A stretch of 64,000 nt of DNA from Doryteuthis pealeii. Its lineage: Eukaryota; Mollusca; Cephalopoda; Myopsida; Loliginidae. Every line of letters starts with the position of its first letter. The stretch's first letter is position 1. This document shows positions 1 to 9,784 of the stretch, in pieces. Both the position numbers and the translations under genes were made by a program. Under the pieces are notes generated by a model. The model ran no database searches, had not been told where the DNA came from, and worked only from the letters and a program-made list of their open reading frames with translations. The stretch covers positions 26,297,259-26,361,258 of the forward strand of contig CM042157.1 of the NCBI GenBank assembly GCA_023376005.1, in the 5' to 3' direction.

Positions 1-480
1 CAAAGGTAAATCGAAGTCTTGTTGTTATTACTAAAAGCTAACAATGACACAAGGCTTCTGATAAGAAATGGTCCCCAGCAGAACCAGACACGGAATCCCC
101 ATACAAGAAGACCAGACGAGACCTGTAGAAGATATACCAGACCATTAGAAGATAGAAGAAGCAGATTCGGCCAGAAGAATAAAAGAGGTATATAACAATA
201 TAGCGGCTTCTTCAAACTCACGCTGCTAAATCGTGTATGTTAGTAGTAGAGTATAAAGATCACAACCAGACGTAGAGTAGGAGATCTGACTTTATTTCTC
301 TCATCGGCTGTACGTGGTGGGTGGCGAGCGTGACAATGGGAACTACTACTGCTGGGATGGTGGAAGGTGGTGTCTCACCGCCCTTAGCCGTGGCGGTGCG
401 TGACCGCGTCGGTCCGCCGTCTCTCTCCTGACTGTCCCTACTGACCGCTGACTGTTTAACCCTCTCGCTTTTGTATTGAC
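1..480. other. Unassigned sequence, no gene
   Basis: No convincing reading frame, RNA gene or repeat pairing was found. Positions 330-440 are relatively CpG-rich, and the stretch near 310-345 vaguely recalls an LTR end followed by a primer-binding site. No second LTR or gag/pol frame is visible, so no call is made. Confidence 0.4.
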
Positions 481-687
481 GACACGCCTACGCATTTTTA
501 TCTTTCTCTTTGTCCCTTAGCCGGAAGTTCCATCTTCCAGGCGAGGACAATACAACAACGATGCTTAGGCCCCGAAGCCCTGCCTAAGCCCAGAGTTATC
601 ATCTGATGAAGGCTTTGTTGGTTGCAATGCTTCTGTGTAAATAGCACGAATTCTCTGAAGATTATTAGGTGTAATATTTTTATATTC

Positions 688-810
688 ATTCTTATTTAGT
701 TTCGTTAGTCTTTCTAATTTAATTAAAAATTTTATAATATTAAAATTATTTGTTATTAGTTGATATTAAAACTTAAATAGTTGCACCCAGTGTTTGCATA
801 CTTTTGCTAG
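688..810 (+). mobile_element. Decayed Helitron 3' end fragment (family V)
   Basis: This stretch matches the last ~120 bp of the Helitron copies at 2431-3059 and 46645-47273, including the run into TTGCACCC and the terminal TTTGCTAG. The terminal hairpin is broken: the GCACCC arm is kept but its partner has decayed. Only the 3' end is present and nothing is encoded. Confidence 0.5.
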
Positions 811-1198
811 TGTGTATAATATGTATGCGTTAATAAATACACTATCGAATGATTTATTAACATTTTTCTATTTGAAAAAAGAAATTGTTTCACAACATTA
901 CATTTCGTTGTTATCAGTTTTGATTATAATGACAGTAGTTTATACTAACCTTTTCACCTGTGTTTTATTTTAATGTTAAAGTGTATCTCTATATATATTT
1001 CTCTGGAGAAGGTCAGATGAAATAATCAGCTTTTCAGAAGACTAAAACCGGTTTTTGTTGTCAGTTCAAAGCTTAGTAACTAGAGATACTTATATATATA
1101 GTTTTTATATCTACTCAAAAGCATTTATGTTCTCGAGGTTTCTTTCAAAATTGAATTACTGGGTTTGCCTTATATTCGGAAATTAGAATGCTTGTTTC

Positions 1199-1366
<168 letters not shown>

Positions 1367-1378
1367 TTTCACTCCTTT

Positions 1379-1658
1379 TCAGTTTTTCACTTCAGCGTTA
1401 GCTGATGGTATTTCACTGGTGTCTGAGTGACAATAAGTCTCCTCAGGTCTCCAGGACTCTTCTGAGTATTCTAGTCGATTGCAGCAGTACAGTAGTCTGG
1501 ATGGTCTCAATTCTTCCTTGATTTCTAGATCCTCCAGTCTTTTTTCTAAGTTTATTGATACCGTTCCAAGTGCACCAACTACAATTGGTATCACTTTCAC
1601 TCTGATGTTCCACAGCTTTTTCAATTCTCTGGCAAGGTCCAGGTATTTATCAATCTTT

Positions 1659-1660
<2 letters not shown>
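1379..1660 (-). pseudogene. LINE (non-LTR retrotransposon) pol C-terminal fragment
   Basis: Minus-strand translation gives EKIDKYLDLARELKKLWN followed by VKVIPIVVGALGTV. This recurs in the C-terminal region of non-LTR retrotransposon polymerases (often annotated as R2-type pol). Downstream the expected ETIQTTALL continuation lies in another frame, so the fragment is frameshifted. The reverse transcriptase core is absent. Three sister fragments lie at about 2080, 3090 and 33130. Clade assignment is inferred from memory. Confidence 0.7.

Positions 1661-1708
<48 letters not shown>
1661..1708. repeat. (ATT)n microsatellite
   Basis: A pure trinucleotide run interrupts composite repeat X on the N-terminal side of the LINE fragment. 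The same run occurs at the equivalent place in the copy at 33093-33130. Confidence 0.9.
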
Positions 1709-1711
<3 letters not shown>

Positions 1712-1935
1712 ATTATACTAAAGCTGAGTGAATCAATAATTATTTCCAAAAGGCCCTTTTTTTTTCAATTTAGTTTAAACATGAAATACATGCCAAAATA
1801 TTCCTTAGTTCTGGAATTGTTCAATATCATTGATAGAGCACGTATATCTAAGTTTGAGTACGGGATTTTCAAACAAACTCAGTTTGATAATTGCATAAGC
1901 GAGAAACCGACAGTTACGAAGTGGCTTAGAAACGT

Positions 1936-1938
<3 letters not shown>

Positions 1939-2020
<82 letters not shown>
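1939..2020. repeat. (TA)n(GT)n microsatellite
   Basis: TA repeats to about 1992, then GT repeats. This directly adjoins the motif-Y end of composite repeat X. Confidence 0.95.
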
Positions 2021-2021
<1 letters not shown>

Positions 2022-2079
2022 CACTCAGTCTCTATTGAAAGACAACCAGTAAACAATTTTTGCAGTTCCAGCATATCAG

Positions 2080-2375
2080 AGTGTGAAAAGAAGGAAAACG
2101 AAAAGATAGACAAATACCTAGACCTTGCTAGAGTATTGATAGAATTGTGGAATATGAGGGTGAAAGTCATGTCAATACTAGTTGGTGCACTCGGAATGGT
2201 GCCCAAAAGTTTAGAAAAGAGACGAGAGGAAATGGAAATCAGAGGGAAAATTTAGACCATCCAGACAACAGCATTGTTAAAATCAGCTGGAATACTGAGG
2301 GGAGTCCTGGATACCTGCGGAGACTTGTTGTCATTCCAAACCCAGTGAAAGACCATCAGCTAACGCTGGTGTGAT
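2080..2375 (+). pseudogene. LINE pol C-terminal and 3' end fragment
   Basis: Translation shows KENEKIDKYLDLARVLIELWNM, then a GALG motif and a stop, after which a shifted frame continues the family pattern. It ends in an (AAT)n tail from about 2388, as expected for a LINE 3' terminus. The 5' part of the element is missing. Confidence 0.65.
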
Positions 2376-2384
2376 AAATCCATA

Positions 2385-2390
2385 ATAATG

Positions 2391-2430
<40 letters not shown>
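2385..2430. repeat. (AAT)n tail, split by Helitron insertion
   Basis: The trinucleotide tail of the preceding LINE fragment. It stops at 2430 and resumes at 3060, either side of the Helitron, so the Helitron entered a pre-existing AAT tract. Confidence 0.8.
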
Positions 2431-2431
<1 letters not shown>

Positions 2432-3059
2432 CTTATTATAATGGAGATTGTGTGTTTTTTTGTCTGTAACCGAAACTATATTACTACTCAAGTCACAATT
2501 CCCTTAGTTATTTACGTCACATTCTCCAGGATTCTATTTCTATTTAAACCTCAATTAATAATAAAACTGTTTGACATTATTAATACTGTTGGCCTCACCT
2601 AAATACTAATAACATGCAATTGTATTTATATATACAACAAAATACCAGTTTTCAGTGTAAACGTAAAGCTAAGTTGCATATTGATATTAAAAAAACTGAT
2701 TTTAATAAATATGTGCTTGGTATTATTGATTTCTAATTGTTTGGTTTTATCTTCATGAATATGAGTAAAAATCTCTTCAATAAATCCTAAAAGAAATTCA
2801 TTAACAAGAAGAAATAACTGTAGTTTTATTCTTTACTTCCTATTTTAACTAAATAGTTAAATTAGGAAAATTTAGCATTGATAAACGGAAGTGATGAAAG
2901 AGTAAGTTTCAGTTGTTCTATTTTCCGATTATACCCCCTCCATTTCAAATCTTTTTATCTGAATTTTTCTTCAGTTTCATTAGCCTTTCTGATTTAATCT
3001 AATATTTTATTACATTTAAACTTAAATACTGGCACCCGGAGGGTGCATATATTTGCTAG
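2431..3059 (+). mobile_element. Non-autonomous Helitron, copy V1
   Basis: 629 bp beginning TCTTATTATAATGG and ending CTAG. The stem GCACCC/GGGTGC (about 3033-3047) lies ~10 bp before the end, as Helitron termini require. It sits between A and T within an AAT tract, and there is no target-site duplication. Copies of the same length and ends occur at 46645-47273, and a damaged one near 51668. No Rep/helicase frame is present, so it depended on an autonomous relative. Confidence 0.8.
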
Positions 3060-3089
3060 TAATAATAATAATACCAGACCTAGTGTTGA

Positions 3090-3454
3090 TTAACAAAAAA
3101 AAAAAGAGAACGTGTCAACTGGTGGATTTTGCAGTTCCAGCATATCACAGGGTCAAACTAAAGAAAAATGAAAAGATGGATAAATACCTGGACCTTGCCA
3201 GAGAACTGAAAAAGCTATGGAATATGAGAGTGAAAGTGATAGCAATTGTACTTGGTGCATTTGGAACGGTCCCAATAAACTAGGAAAAAAGACTGGAGGA
3301 TCAGGAAATCAGAGGAAGAATTGAAACCATCCAGACTACTGCACTGCTGCAATCGGCTAGAATACTCAGAAGAGTACTGGGTAACGAAGGAGACTTGTTA
3401 TCCCTCAGCCTCCAGTGAAATACCATCAACTAACGCTTACTCAAAAGGAGTGAA

Positions 3455-3460
<6 letters not shown>
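3090..3460 (+). pseudogene. LINE pol C-terminal and 3' end fragment
   Basis: The longest N-terminal reach of the family here: TCQLVDFAVPAYHRVKLKK, then EKMDKYLDLARELKKLWNM and VKVIAIVLGAFGTV. A stop follows, with frameshifted continuation. The fragment ends in an (AAT)n run. The VDFAVPA motif is typical of the same LINE polymerase C-terminal region. Confidence 0.7.

Positions 3461-3505
<45 letters not shown>
3458..3505. repeat. (AAT)n LINE tail
   Basis: A trinucleotide run directly after the LINE 3' fragment, interpreted as its tail. The following ~280 bases to 3787 hold no recognisable feature. Confidence 0.85.
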
Positions 3506-3506
<1 letters not shown>

Positions 3507-3787
3507 TAATTCTCTTAGACCATTACATCAATAAGGAGTGTTTATGATAAATATTCTACTGCTGCATAAGATAAGCCTCTTGTTTCTCACTGAAGTTTGA
3601 AAACAAGCGAGCTGGTTTTGCAAAGCCTGTTATTTAATGTCTTCTCAGAAAATATAAAAACGTAGCATTCTTAAAAGGATCCTTTTTTTTAAATATGTCT
3701 TTATTGTCTTTCATCATTCTTTGCTCTTCTTCATCTCAATGCACCATGGATTGTTTACTGTCTTCTAAATATTCAAAACACAAACAG

Positions 3788-3802
3788 ACACACACACACA
3801 CG

Positions 3803-3857
<55 letters not shown>
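3788..3857. repeat. (CA)n(TA)n microsatellite
   Basis: CA repeats followed by TA repeats. They mark the left border of the inverted HHR element at 3866-4386. Confidence 0.95.
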
Positions 3858-3859
<2 letters not shown>

Positions 3860-3934
3860 GAGTAAATATGGAAATTAAATCCGACAATATAAAGAAAATT
3901 TGAAAAAACAAGTATTCCGAAATTGGGATGAATT

Positions 3935-3990
3935 TAATAATCGATGTTTAAAAATTTCGGTTACATTGAACCTTCATCAGGATGTCTCTT
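3935..3990 (-). ncRNA. Hammerhead ribozyme motif A1
   Basis: On the minus strand: CTGATGA, an unpaired A, helix II GGTT/AACC with a 5-nt loop, then GAAA. Helix III is weaker than in the partner arm because one G has become T. Helix I starts with ATC/GAT. The mirror-image copy at 4280 is the better preserved one. Confidence 0.6.
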
Positions 3991-4279
3991 GGGGTGAAGA
4001 AAATGATGGATGTTTTTATATGTGACAGGAGATGAAAATCTTTTTAGTTATATAACTGTATTTGATCAGCTTTTTAATTTTGAAAGGCAAATAATCAGTC
4101 CATTAATACCTTTTCTCGTCTTTTGCATGTCTTCGAGTGGCGTCACGCGTCATGACACCTTCGCGTGAGTAGATCGCGACTTGCCTTTCAAAATTAAAAC
4201 GCTGATCAAATACAGTTATATAACTAAAAAGATTTTCATCTCCTGTCACATATAAAAACATCCATCATTTTCTTCACCC

Positions 4280-4345
4280 CAAGAGACATCCTGATGAAGG
4301 TTCAATGTAACCGAAATGTTTTAAACATCGATTATTAAATTCATC
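4280..4345 (+). ncRNA. Hammerhead ribozyme motif A2
   Basis: CTGATGA at 4291-4297, one extra A, helix II GGTT/AACC, then GAAA. Helix III is ATGTTTTAAACAT, closed by A15.1-U16.1, and H17 is C at 4329. The predicted cut is 4329|4330. Helix I begins ATC/GAT. All catalytic core positions of the family consensus are present; only a single extra base before helix II departs from it. Confidence 0.78.
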
Positions 4346-4403
4346 CCAATTTCGGAATACTTGTTTTTTCAAATTTTCTTTATATATATATATATATATA
4401 TAT

Positions 4404-4690
4404 AATGGACTCTCCCGTCGATTTTCGACGTATGAGGGTTCATACACACAATGAACTCCCACACGGGGATTTGTTTATAGTGGTGAAGGCTTTTGTTGGA
4501 CTATCCACACTTTTTGGCACAGTCGATAGGAAAGAATTGGTGCATCAAGGGTTGCCACAAACCCAATCAACGACCGACCTCAGGAATTTTGAATTCAGAG
4601 TTATCCCTCTCCTAGACTGGTTACCTACCCAAGGCTGAAGGGCCCAGTCTGCCCTACTATTCAACCCATAGCTGGAGGGAGAATAAATCG
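4404..4690 (-). mobile_element. SINE2-long (SINE2L), 3' part
   Basis: The reverse complement matches the body and alternative 3' half of the copy at 23371-23766. It includes the shared SINE2 core (CCATAGCTGGAGGGAGAA) and ~200 bp not found in ordinary SINE2. The tRNA-like head is absent, so this copy is 5' truncated. It lies directly beside HHR element A. Confidence 0.75.
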
Positions 4691-4845
4691 ATTCGTATAT
4701 ATATATATATACATATTACATATATATAAGTATCGAGATGTTTTGTACTTTTTGATACACCTTGTCTTCTGAAAAAAATTAACGTTCCATTCATTGTTCA
4801 TTTCTATCTTTGTAAATACAGCTTCAATTTCGATACTTTTATGAC

Positions 4846-4852
<7 letters not shown>

Positions 4853-4889
<37 letters not shown>
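4853..4889. repeat. (TA)n, tail of flanking SINE2
   Basis: A TA run located exactly at the 3' end of the minus-strand SINE2 that follows. This is the usual tail position for this family in the window. Confidence 0.85.
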
Positions 4890-4891
<2 letters not shown>

Positions 4892-4896
<5 letters not shown>

Positions 4897-5178
4897 TATA
4901 AACTTCCGCACGAGCAGGATATGACACAAGGTCAATTTCTTAAGCGGAGTTCAACAGGTTAGAATTTAGAGTTTTCCTTCTAATTTGGTTACCAAGATAA
5001 GGATAATGAGACCAATCTGTCCAACAATTTTGCTATAGTTGGAGGGACAATAGTTGGATGCATACCTTTCCAAATGGTATTAACGCTATGTGAAATGCAA
5101 ACAGCATCGTGAAAAATTTGAGCACGGGTCGACGAGTCCATTTCCTACGACTCTAACCATTATACTACGCGCGTCTGT
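4892..5178 (-). mobile_element. SINE2, near full length
   Basis: A tRNA-derived SINE. On the minus strand a tRNA-like head (A-box region near 5165, B-box-like GAGTTCAAATCC-type sequence degraded here) is followed by the conserved core with TAATACC..TTTGGAAAGGTATG and AGCTATGG. The 3' end is ATTGACCTTGTGTCATATCC plus (TA)n. About 13 more copies occur in the window. It encodes no protein; Pol III transcription and LINE-dependent mobility are inferred. Confidence 0.8.
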
Positions 5179-5500
5179 GACCTCATTTACGTTCTCGGTG
5201 AATTAAGTAGTCTTTAACTAGGACTGGCAAAATATAAACACCCTTTTTTTATTTATTTAAAAAAATAAAATGTTTAATGTTTAAAAAAATACTTGCTTAA
5301 AAAGCACTCTACTCTACTGAAGTATTTGTTTTGTTTTACGATAGTATGGACTTGGAAAATGTTTCAATAAATTCTGATTTAATTATGCAGACTCTTATCT
5401 TTATAGAAAAATATAAAAATCGTTCGAGTAAAATAAGATAAGGGTGGGGGTGATGAACTAGTAAAAAGAATTCCCCTGATATATTTCAGGAAAAAAAAAC
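5179..5500. other. AT-rich spacer, nothing recognised
   Basis: No repeat pairing, RNA motif or significant frame was found. Confidence 0.5.
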
Positions 5501-5912
5501 ATAAATTAATTTAAAGGTGAAAACAATTTCGTGAAAATTTGACTCTTTTTTCATAGAATTTTAAAAACGAATTACTGTGACGTAAGTAGTGGCGTAGTTT
5601 CGGTTACAGACAAAAATAGACCGAATCTCCATTATTAATAGAAATAGAATAAAGATTAGCATAGATAATCCAAAATAAGATACTCAGCGTGAACTGACCT
5701 CATAAATTAATTTAAAGGTGAAAACAATTTCGTGAAAATTTGACTCTTTTTTCATAGAATTTTAAAACGAATTACTGTGACGTAAGCAGTGGCGTAGTTT
5801 CGGTTACAGACAAAAAGAGACTGGATCTCCATTATTAATAGACATAGAAGAAAGATTAGCATAGGTTGGTACTAGATCCAGAATAAGATACTCAGCGTGA
5901 ACTGACCTCAAT
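5501..5912 (-). repeat. Tandem pair of Helitron-like 5' ends (family W)
   Basis: Two ~200-bp direct units (about 5501-5697 and 5700-5912), nearly identical. On the minus strand each starts TCTATTAATAATGGAGAT, or a close variant, followed by CTGTAACCGAAACTACG. This start resembles the 5' end of Helitron family V and the copies at 35670, 36026 and 36221. No 3' Helitron terminus is seen, so these look like repeated 5' ends. Confidence 0.55.
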
Positions 5913-6197
5913 AACAATGGTCTTCTATCCCCGCTGGCTAACCATTATATCCAGCGAGGTACCTTAATGGTTAAGTCATTTAGCACAGAAGTCGGAAGCG
6001 CTTATTGTCTATTTAAAGTTCACGCCGTTTACTTTAGAGGTTAAATTGAATGTTGACCTTTAACGCAGTCATAAATCTCAACAATAGATGAAGATGTCAG
6101 TGAATAACTCGAAGAACAAATAGAAACATTTCTTAATTAGAAAGAAAAATACATATACGTGTTTCGTGAATAATCAGTAGGAAGTTGCTTGAGATCG

Positions 6198-6369
6198 GAG
6201 TGGTAGTACCTGTTAGGGTCCCATCCATGGGTTAAATAGAAAAATGTATTTATAAAAAAATGTCTATCCATTGAGAATTAATTTATTTCAAAACCTTATT
6301 TCAAAACTTTATCGGCATTAAATGACCCACTGAGGTTGATATGCCGTAAAACAAAACAAACCAAACCAA
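6198..6369 (-). mobile_element. Retroelement R, 5'-truncated copy
   Basis: The minus-orientation 3' part of element R: GGAGTGGTAGTACCTGTTAG to the terminal ATGCCGTAAAACAAAAC tail. It is truncated relative to the full copy at 27791-28377. A further decayed tail-like stretch occurs at 6612-6672. Confidence 0.75.
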
Positions 6370-6787
6370 ATATATATGTTAAAAACAATAATTTCTAGAT
6401 ATTTACCACGTACCCCAGGTGTGCGGGTTAGGCACAAGGCCCTATTAATGTGGGATCACCCATGAGCCGAGATCTGTTTGCAAGTTAAAGAAAAGTATTT
6501 CTACTATTATATTGATACAGATGAAGTTAATGATAAATCCAACATGAGAATTATTTCTGCCAATATATTGATACACATTGAGAAGAGAAAATGTCAAACC
6601 GGCATAATTGATTTAAAAAAAAGATCAGCCCCGGCATTAAATAACCCAACAAAGGTCGTCATGCCATAAAACCAACGAATCCGCCATCTTATGAGAGACG
6701 AGCCAAGAGTTTAATGATAATTTACATGTTGTATATCAATTTAAAATGTGGAGGTGGGTTATGTAATGGTTATAAGTAAGTTAAAAG

Positions 6788-7037
6788 ATCGTCGGGGCGG
6801 CTTAATGTAGGTATGAGCCATACAGCGAGGGAGTCTACCCACTTTTCACTAGCGTTAGGCCAAGCAGATTGTTTGCGTTTTTTGGCGTCTGAGCTGGTGC
6901 GCCACACCTACCATCAACTCCTTACTTTACCGCACAGATCTCTGTACTACTCATACGCTGAGTTGGCGAGGGCCGGTTTCGAAATAGGAACCTTGTGGTT
7001 TCTAGCCGAACGCTCTATCAACTGAGCTAACCCGGCC
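6788..7037 (-). mobile_element. SINE1, full length
   Basis: On the minus strand the head (about 7037 to 6965) has A-box TAGCTCAGT.GATAGAGC and a B box within GGTTCC.ATTTCGAAACCGG. The body has GGTAAAGTAAGGAGTTGATG and the end is GCCGCCCCGACGATC. It is a tRNA-derived SINE; eight or more relatives lie in the window. The tRNA-like head is part of the SINE and not a functional tRNA gene. Confidence 0.82.
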
Positions 7038-7170
7038 ACTGTAATGGCTATTAACTCGGTGACATGAGTTCAAAGCCTGGGTGAGGCTGTTTTCATTTCA
7101 TATAACGCTGATAACATTGGGCAATTTAGGCATCGAAATATTCTCCCTCCAGCCGTGGGTAAATATTATT
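7038..7170 (+). mobile_element. SINE2 head and core, truncated
   Basis: A tRNA-like head (TAATGGCTATTAACTCGGTG, then GAGTTCAAAGCCTGG) runs into the SINE2 core (CTGATAACATTGGGCAA, TTCTCCCTCCAGCCGTGGG). The 3' half is missing. It abuts SINE1 at 7037 with no gap. A partial second copy of the core lies at 7818. Confidence 0.65.
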
Positions 7171-7194
7171 TTTTTCTTTTTCTTTTCCAAAGAG

Positions 7195-7204
7195 TATTTT
7201 TCAA

Positions 7205-7280
<76 letters not shown>

Positions 7281-7285
7281 AGAGA
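7195..7285. repeat. (TA)n(GT)n microsatellite
   Basis: A TA run to about 7242, then GT. An equivalent block follows the duplicated SINE2 core at 7920-7990, so the microsatellite was duplicated with its neighbours. Confidence 0.9.
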
Positions 7286-7820
7286 TTATTTTAGCATCTG
7301 AAGTGGAGCGCCTCACCTACCATCAGCTCCTTACTTTACCGCACATATCCCTGTGCTACTCATATGCTGAGTTGGCGAGGGCCGGTTTCGAACAAGGAAC
7401 CTTGTGGTTTCTAGCCGAACGCTCTACCGACTGAGCTAACCAGGCCACTGTAATGGTTATTGACTCGGTGACATGAGTTCAAAGCCTGGGTGAGGCTGTT
7501 TTCATTTCATGTGTGAACCACAAGGTTCCTTGTTCGAAATCGGCCCTCGCCAACTCAGCATATGAGTATCACAGGGATATGTGCGGTAAAGTAAGGAGCT
7601 GATGGTAGGTGAGGCGCTCCACTTCAGATGCTAAAATAATCTCTCTCACACATGAAATGAAAACAGCCTCATCCAGGCTTTGAACTCATGTCACCGAGTC
7701 AATAACCATTACAGTGGCCTGGTTAGCTCAGTCGGTAGAGCGTTCGGCTAGAAACCACAAGGTTCCTTGTTCGAAACCGGCCCTCGCCAACTCAGCATAT
7801 GAGTAGCACAGGGATATGTG
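7276..7820. repeat. Inverted duplication of SINE1 and SINE2 fragments
   Basis: SINE1 (minus) at 7281-7445 plus a SINE2 head at 7446-7503 reappear inverted as 7511-7645 and again as 7653-7820, where a complete plus-strand SINE1 head (GGCCTGGTTAGCTCAGTCGG) is restored. Identity between arms is very high, so the event is recent or a consequence of assembly. Confidence 0.75.
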
Positions 7821-7931
7821 CTGATAACATTGGGCAACTTAGGCATCGAACTATTCTCCCTCCAGCCGGGGGTAAATATTATTTTTTTCTTTTTCCTTTT
7901 CCAAAGATTATTTTTCAATGTACACACACAC

Positions 7932-7982
<51 letters not shown>

Positions 7983-8000
7983 TCTGTGTGTCTGTGGAGG
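7820..8000 (+). mobile_element. Duplicated SINE2 core with microsatellite
   Basis: A direct repeat of 7098-7215: CTGATAACATTGGGCAACTT, the TCTCCCTCCAGCC core, a T/C-rich run, then (CA)n(TA)n(GT)n. Confidence 0.65.
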
Positions 8001-8930
8001 AGATATATTAATATGTATTTTATTCCTTGTTTTTTAGCAATATTGATATGGATTAAATGTGCACGCACACTTTTACTTAAACAAATTAGGTATTCCCATT
8101 AAGTACTTGTTTATGAGACTGTTACATAATCTATGCGGTTGCATAAGATTATTGTCAATCCCTTGTATTTCTAAAGGGGTGGCCCTTTTCATATCACGTG
8201 CGGGACTTTCCATGGAATATTACAGAAAGCCCGCGAAATACGTGAAGTCACGTGAGACCTGGTTGGGTCTTCAGTTTCAGTTTGGACGTCAGGCAGAGAA
8301 GATGTACTGCCTGAACTGGAACTCACCAGCATACGCGCGCTATGTTTAGTTACATGAAATGTTTAGATAAGTAAATAAAAGCTTACGAAAATAACACGGT
8401 TTTGTGGTTGGTGAATGTCTTGGTAACAAGACTGATGAAGAAGAAGAAATGAGTTAAGTGCGACCGACCACCAAGACGAAGTCCAGACGCTAGAAAAACA
8501 GTAGAAGAATAGAAGTAAGAAAGAAAGGAAAGGGGTATGCAACAAGACACCTTGAAGGTAAAAACATTGACACGAATCTCCAAATATCCTCGCTCTCATC
8601 GATTCACACAAACAACCAACCCAATAAAGGGGACTCTTTTTTTTCTTCCTATTTTTAATTCGTTGCTGACATTCGTTAATAAAATTTCATCTTACCTTCG
8701 GAACAATATAAATCTCTTAATTTTCAACGTTATCAATCATCGTTAACCACTTACCTAAAAGAAAAAGAAAAGAAAGGAATATTGTATTATTTAGTCAAAA
8801 AACGTTATTCATTCATCAGTACGAAATAGTGTCAAAATGTTCAGCTTCAGCTCCTTTCATACGAAATGTTCAGCTTCAGCTCCTTTCATGCAAAATGTTC
8901 AGCTTCAGTTCTTTTCATGCAATTTTTATG
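8001..8930. other. Unassigned stretch, no gene supported
   Basis: A locally CpG-richer block (8170-8345) is followed by AATAAA at about 8373, which faintly resembles an LTR, but no paired copy was found. 8837-8925 contains three imperfect ~25-bp direct repeats around GTTCAGCTTCAG. The CTGATGA at 8431 has no helix II or GAAA partner. Confidence 0.4.
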
Positions 8931-8939
8931 GTGAAACAA

Positions 8940-9240
8940 ACGACTGGTTAGTTGGTAGGATTTTATCGCATGTCAACATTTGTTGGGTTATTTTATGCCG
9001 AAAACATTTTATCTTATTCTTTCTTGTTGGGTATTAAACTATTTTTTCAAACACTTCTTTTTTGACATATTCTAATAGGTATTTTTAAAACTATTTAACT
9101 TATAGATGGGACCCTAAAAGATACTATCACACTGGGCAAGGGTGGACCTGGGAGTAATAGCGATAAAAGGATACTCCACATTAATTGCAAATATTTGCAG
9201 AATTGGAACTTCACAACTAAATGCAGTTTAACGTTTTCAC
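8940..9240 (+). mobile_element. Retroelement R, old diverged copy
   Basis: In the orientation of 27791-28377, the stretch has TTATTTTATGCCGA, ATAGATGGGACCCTAA, GGTGGACCTGGGAG and the TCCACATT..GGAACTTCAC block of R, with many substitutions. Confidence 0.6.
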
Positions 9241-9244
9241 TAGC

Positions 9245-9416
9245 ACAAGGAGATTATTTTAGCATCTGAGGTGGAGCGCCACACCTAACATCAGCTCATT
9301 ACTTTACCGCACAGATCCCTGGGATACTAATACGCTGTGTTGGTGAGGGCCAGTATCGAACTTGGAACCTTGTGGTTCTCTAGCCTAACGCTCTACCGAC
9401 TGAACTAACGCGGCCC
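9245..9416 (-). mobile_element. SINE1, truncated
   Basis: The minus-strand SINE1 head with a recognisable tRNA-like start (GGCC.CGTTAGTTCAGTCGG) and body up to GAGATTATTTTAGCATCTGAGG. The last ~75 bp of the family is absent. Confidence 0.75.
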
Positions 9417-9564
9417 ATTACAAAAGTAATACAACAATATCTCCGGATTATAATAACCCAATAGGTTTACATGCTGTAAAACCCAATCAACCAAAAATTC
9501 ACTAACCTCTCGGGTGATGGGGGACTGTACCCTCATTCCCGACTCGTATGCCTATGATTTAGAT

Positions 9565-9773
9565 CAATGGTTCTCAACCTTCTTTTTTACCTACCATCAG
9601 CTACCGTCAGCTCCCCCTTTTAATCCTACTTTACTCTGGTGGATCCACCATAGCCATTCGATATTTTAAAATCCCATCGTATCTTTATAGTTAATTACAT
9701 TTTGCTTGCCTGTTTCCCCCAAAATTTTACATGGTCCGAGGGGGTCCATAGGGACCTCGGTTGAGAACCAGTG
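9565..9773. mobile_element. hAT-type MITE with intact 8-bp TSD
   Basis: 209 bp bounded by inverted termini CAATGGTTCTCAACC and GGTTGAGAACCAGTG (14 of 15 match). It is flanked by the same 8-bp duplication ATTTAGAT at 9557-9564 and 9774-9781. An 8-bp TSD and a C-A-x-x-G-G start fit the hAT superfamily. No transposase is present. Confidence 0.85.
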
Positions 9774-9784
9774 ATTTAGATAGT

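Larger units (their letters stand above)
3866..4386. mobile_element. Inverted-arm hammerhead element, family A
   Basis: Two ~205-bp arms (about 3877-4090 and 4182-4385) are close inverted copies around a ~90-bp centre containing CCTTTTCTCGTCTTTTG. Each arm carries a hammerhead motif, and both arms face outward. The left arm ends in the reverse of a TGTCGGATTT-type terminal motif and both ends meet (TA)n. Related copies lie at 32545, 40930 and 41530. The layout recalls Penelope-like elements with inverted terminal repeats. No protein is encoded. Confidence 0.65.

Noticed and set aside
602..630. CTGATGAAGGCTTTGTTGG as hammerhead
   Set aside because: No GAAA after the possible stem; isolated match.
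7715..7790. tRNA gene-like sequence (also 37050, 49137, 55934)
   Set aside because: A and B boxes are present, but the cloverleaf is imperfect and each is the head of a repeated SINE body.
8430..8447. CTGATGAAGAAGAAGAAATG as hammerhead
   Set aside because: No helix II can form between the CTGATGA and GAAA boxes.
8150..8480. Possible solo LTR (CpG-richer block with AATAAA)
   Set aside because: No TG...CA boundaries with TSD, no second copy, no adjacent retroviral-type frame.
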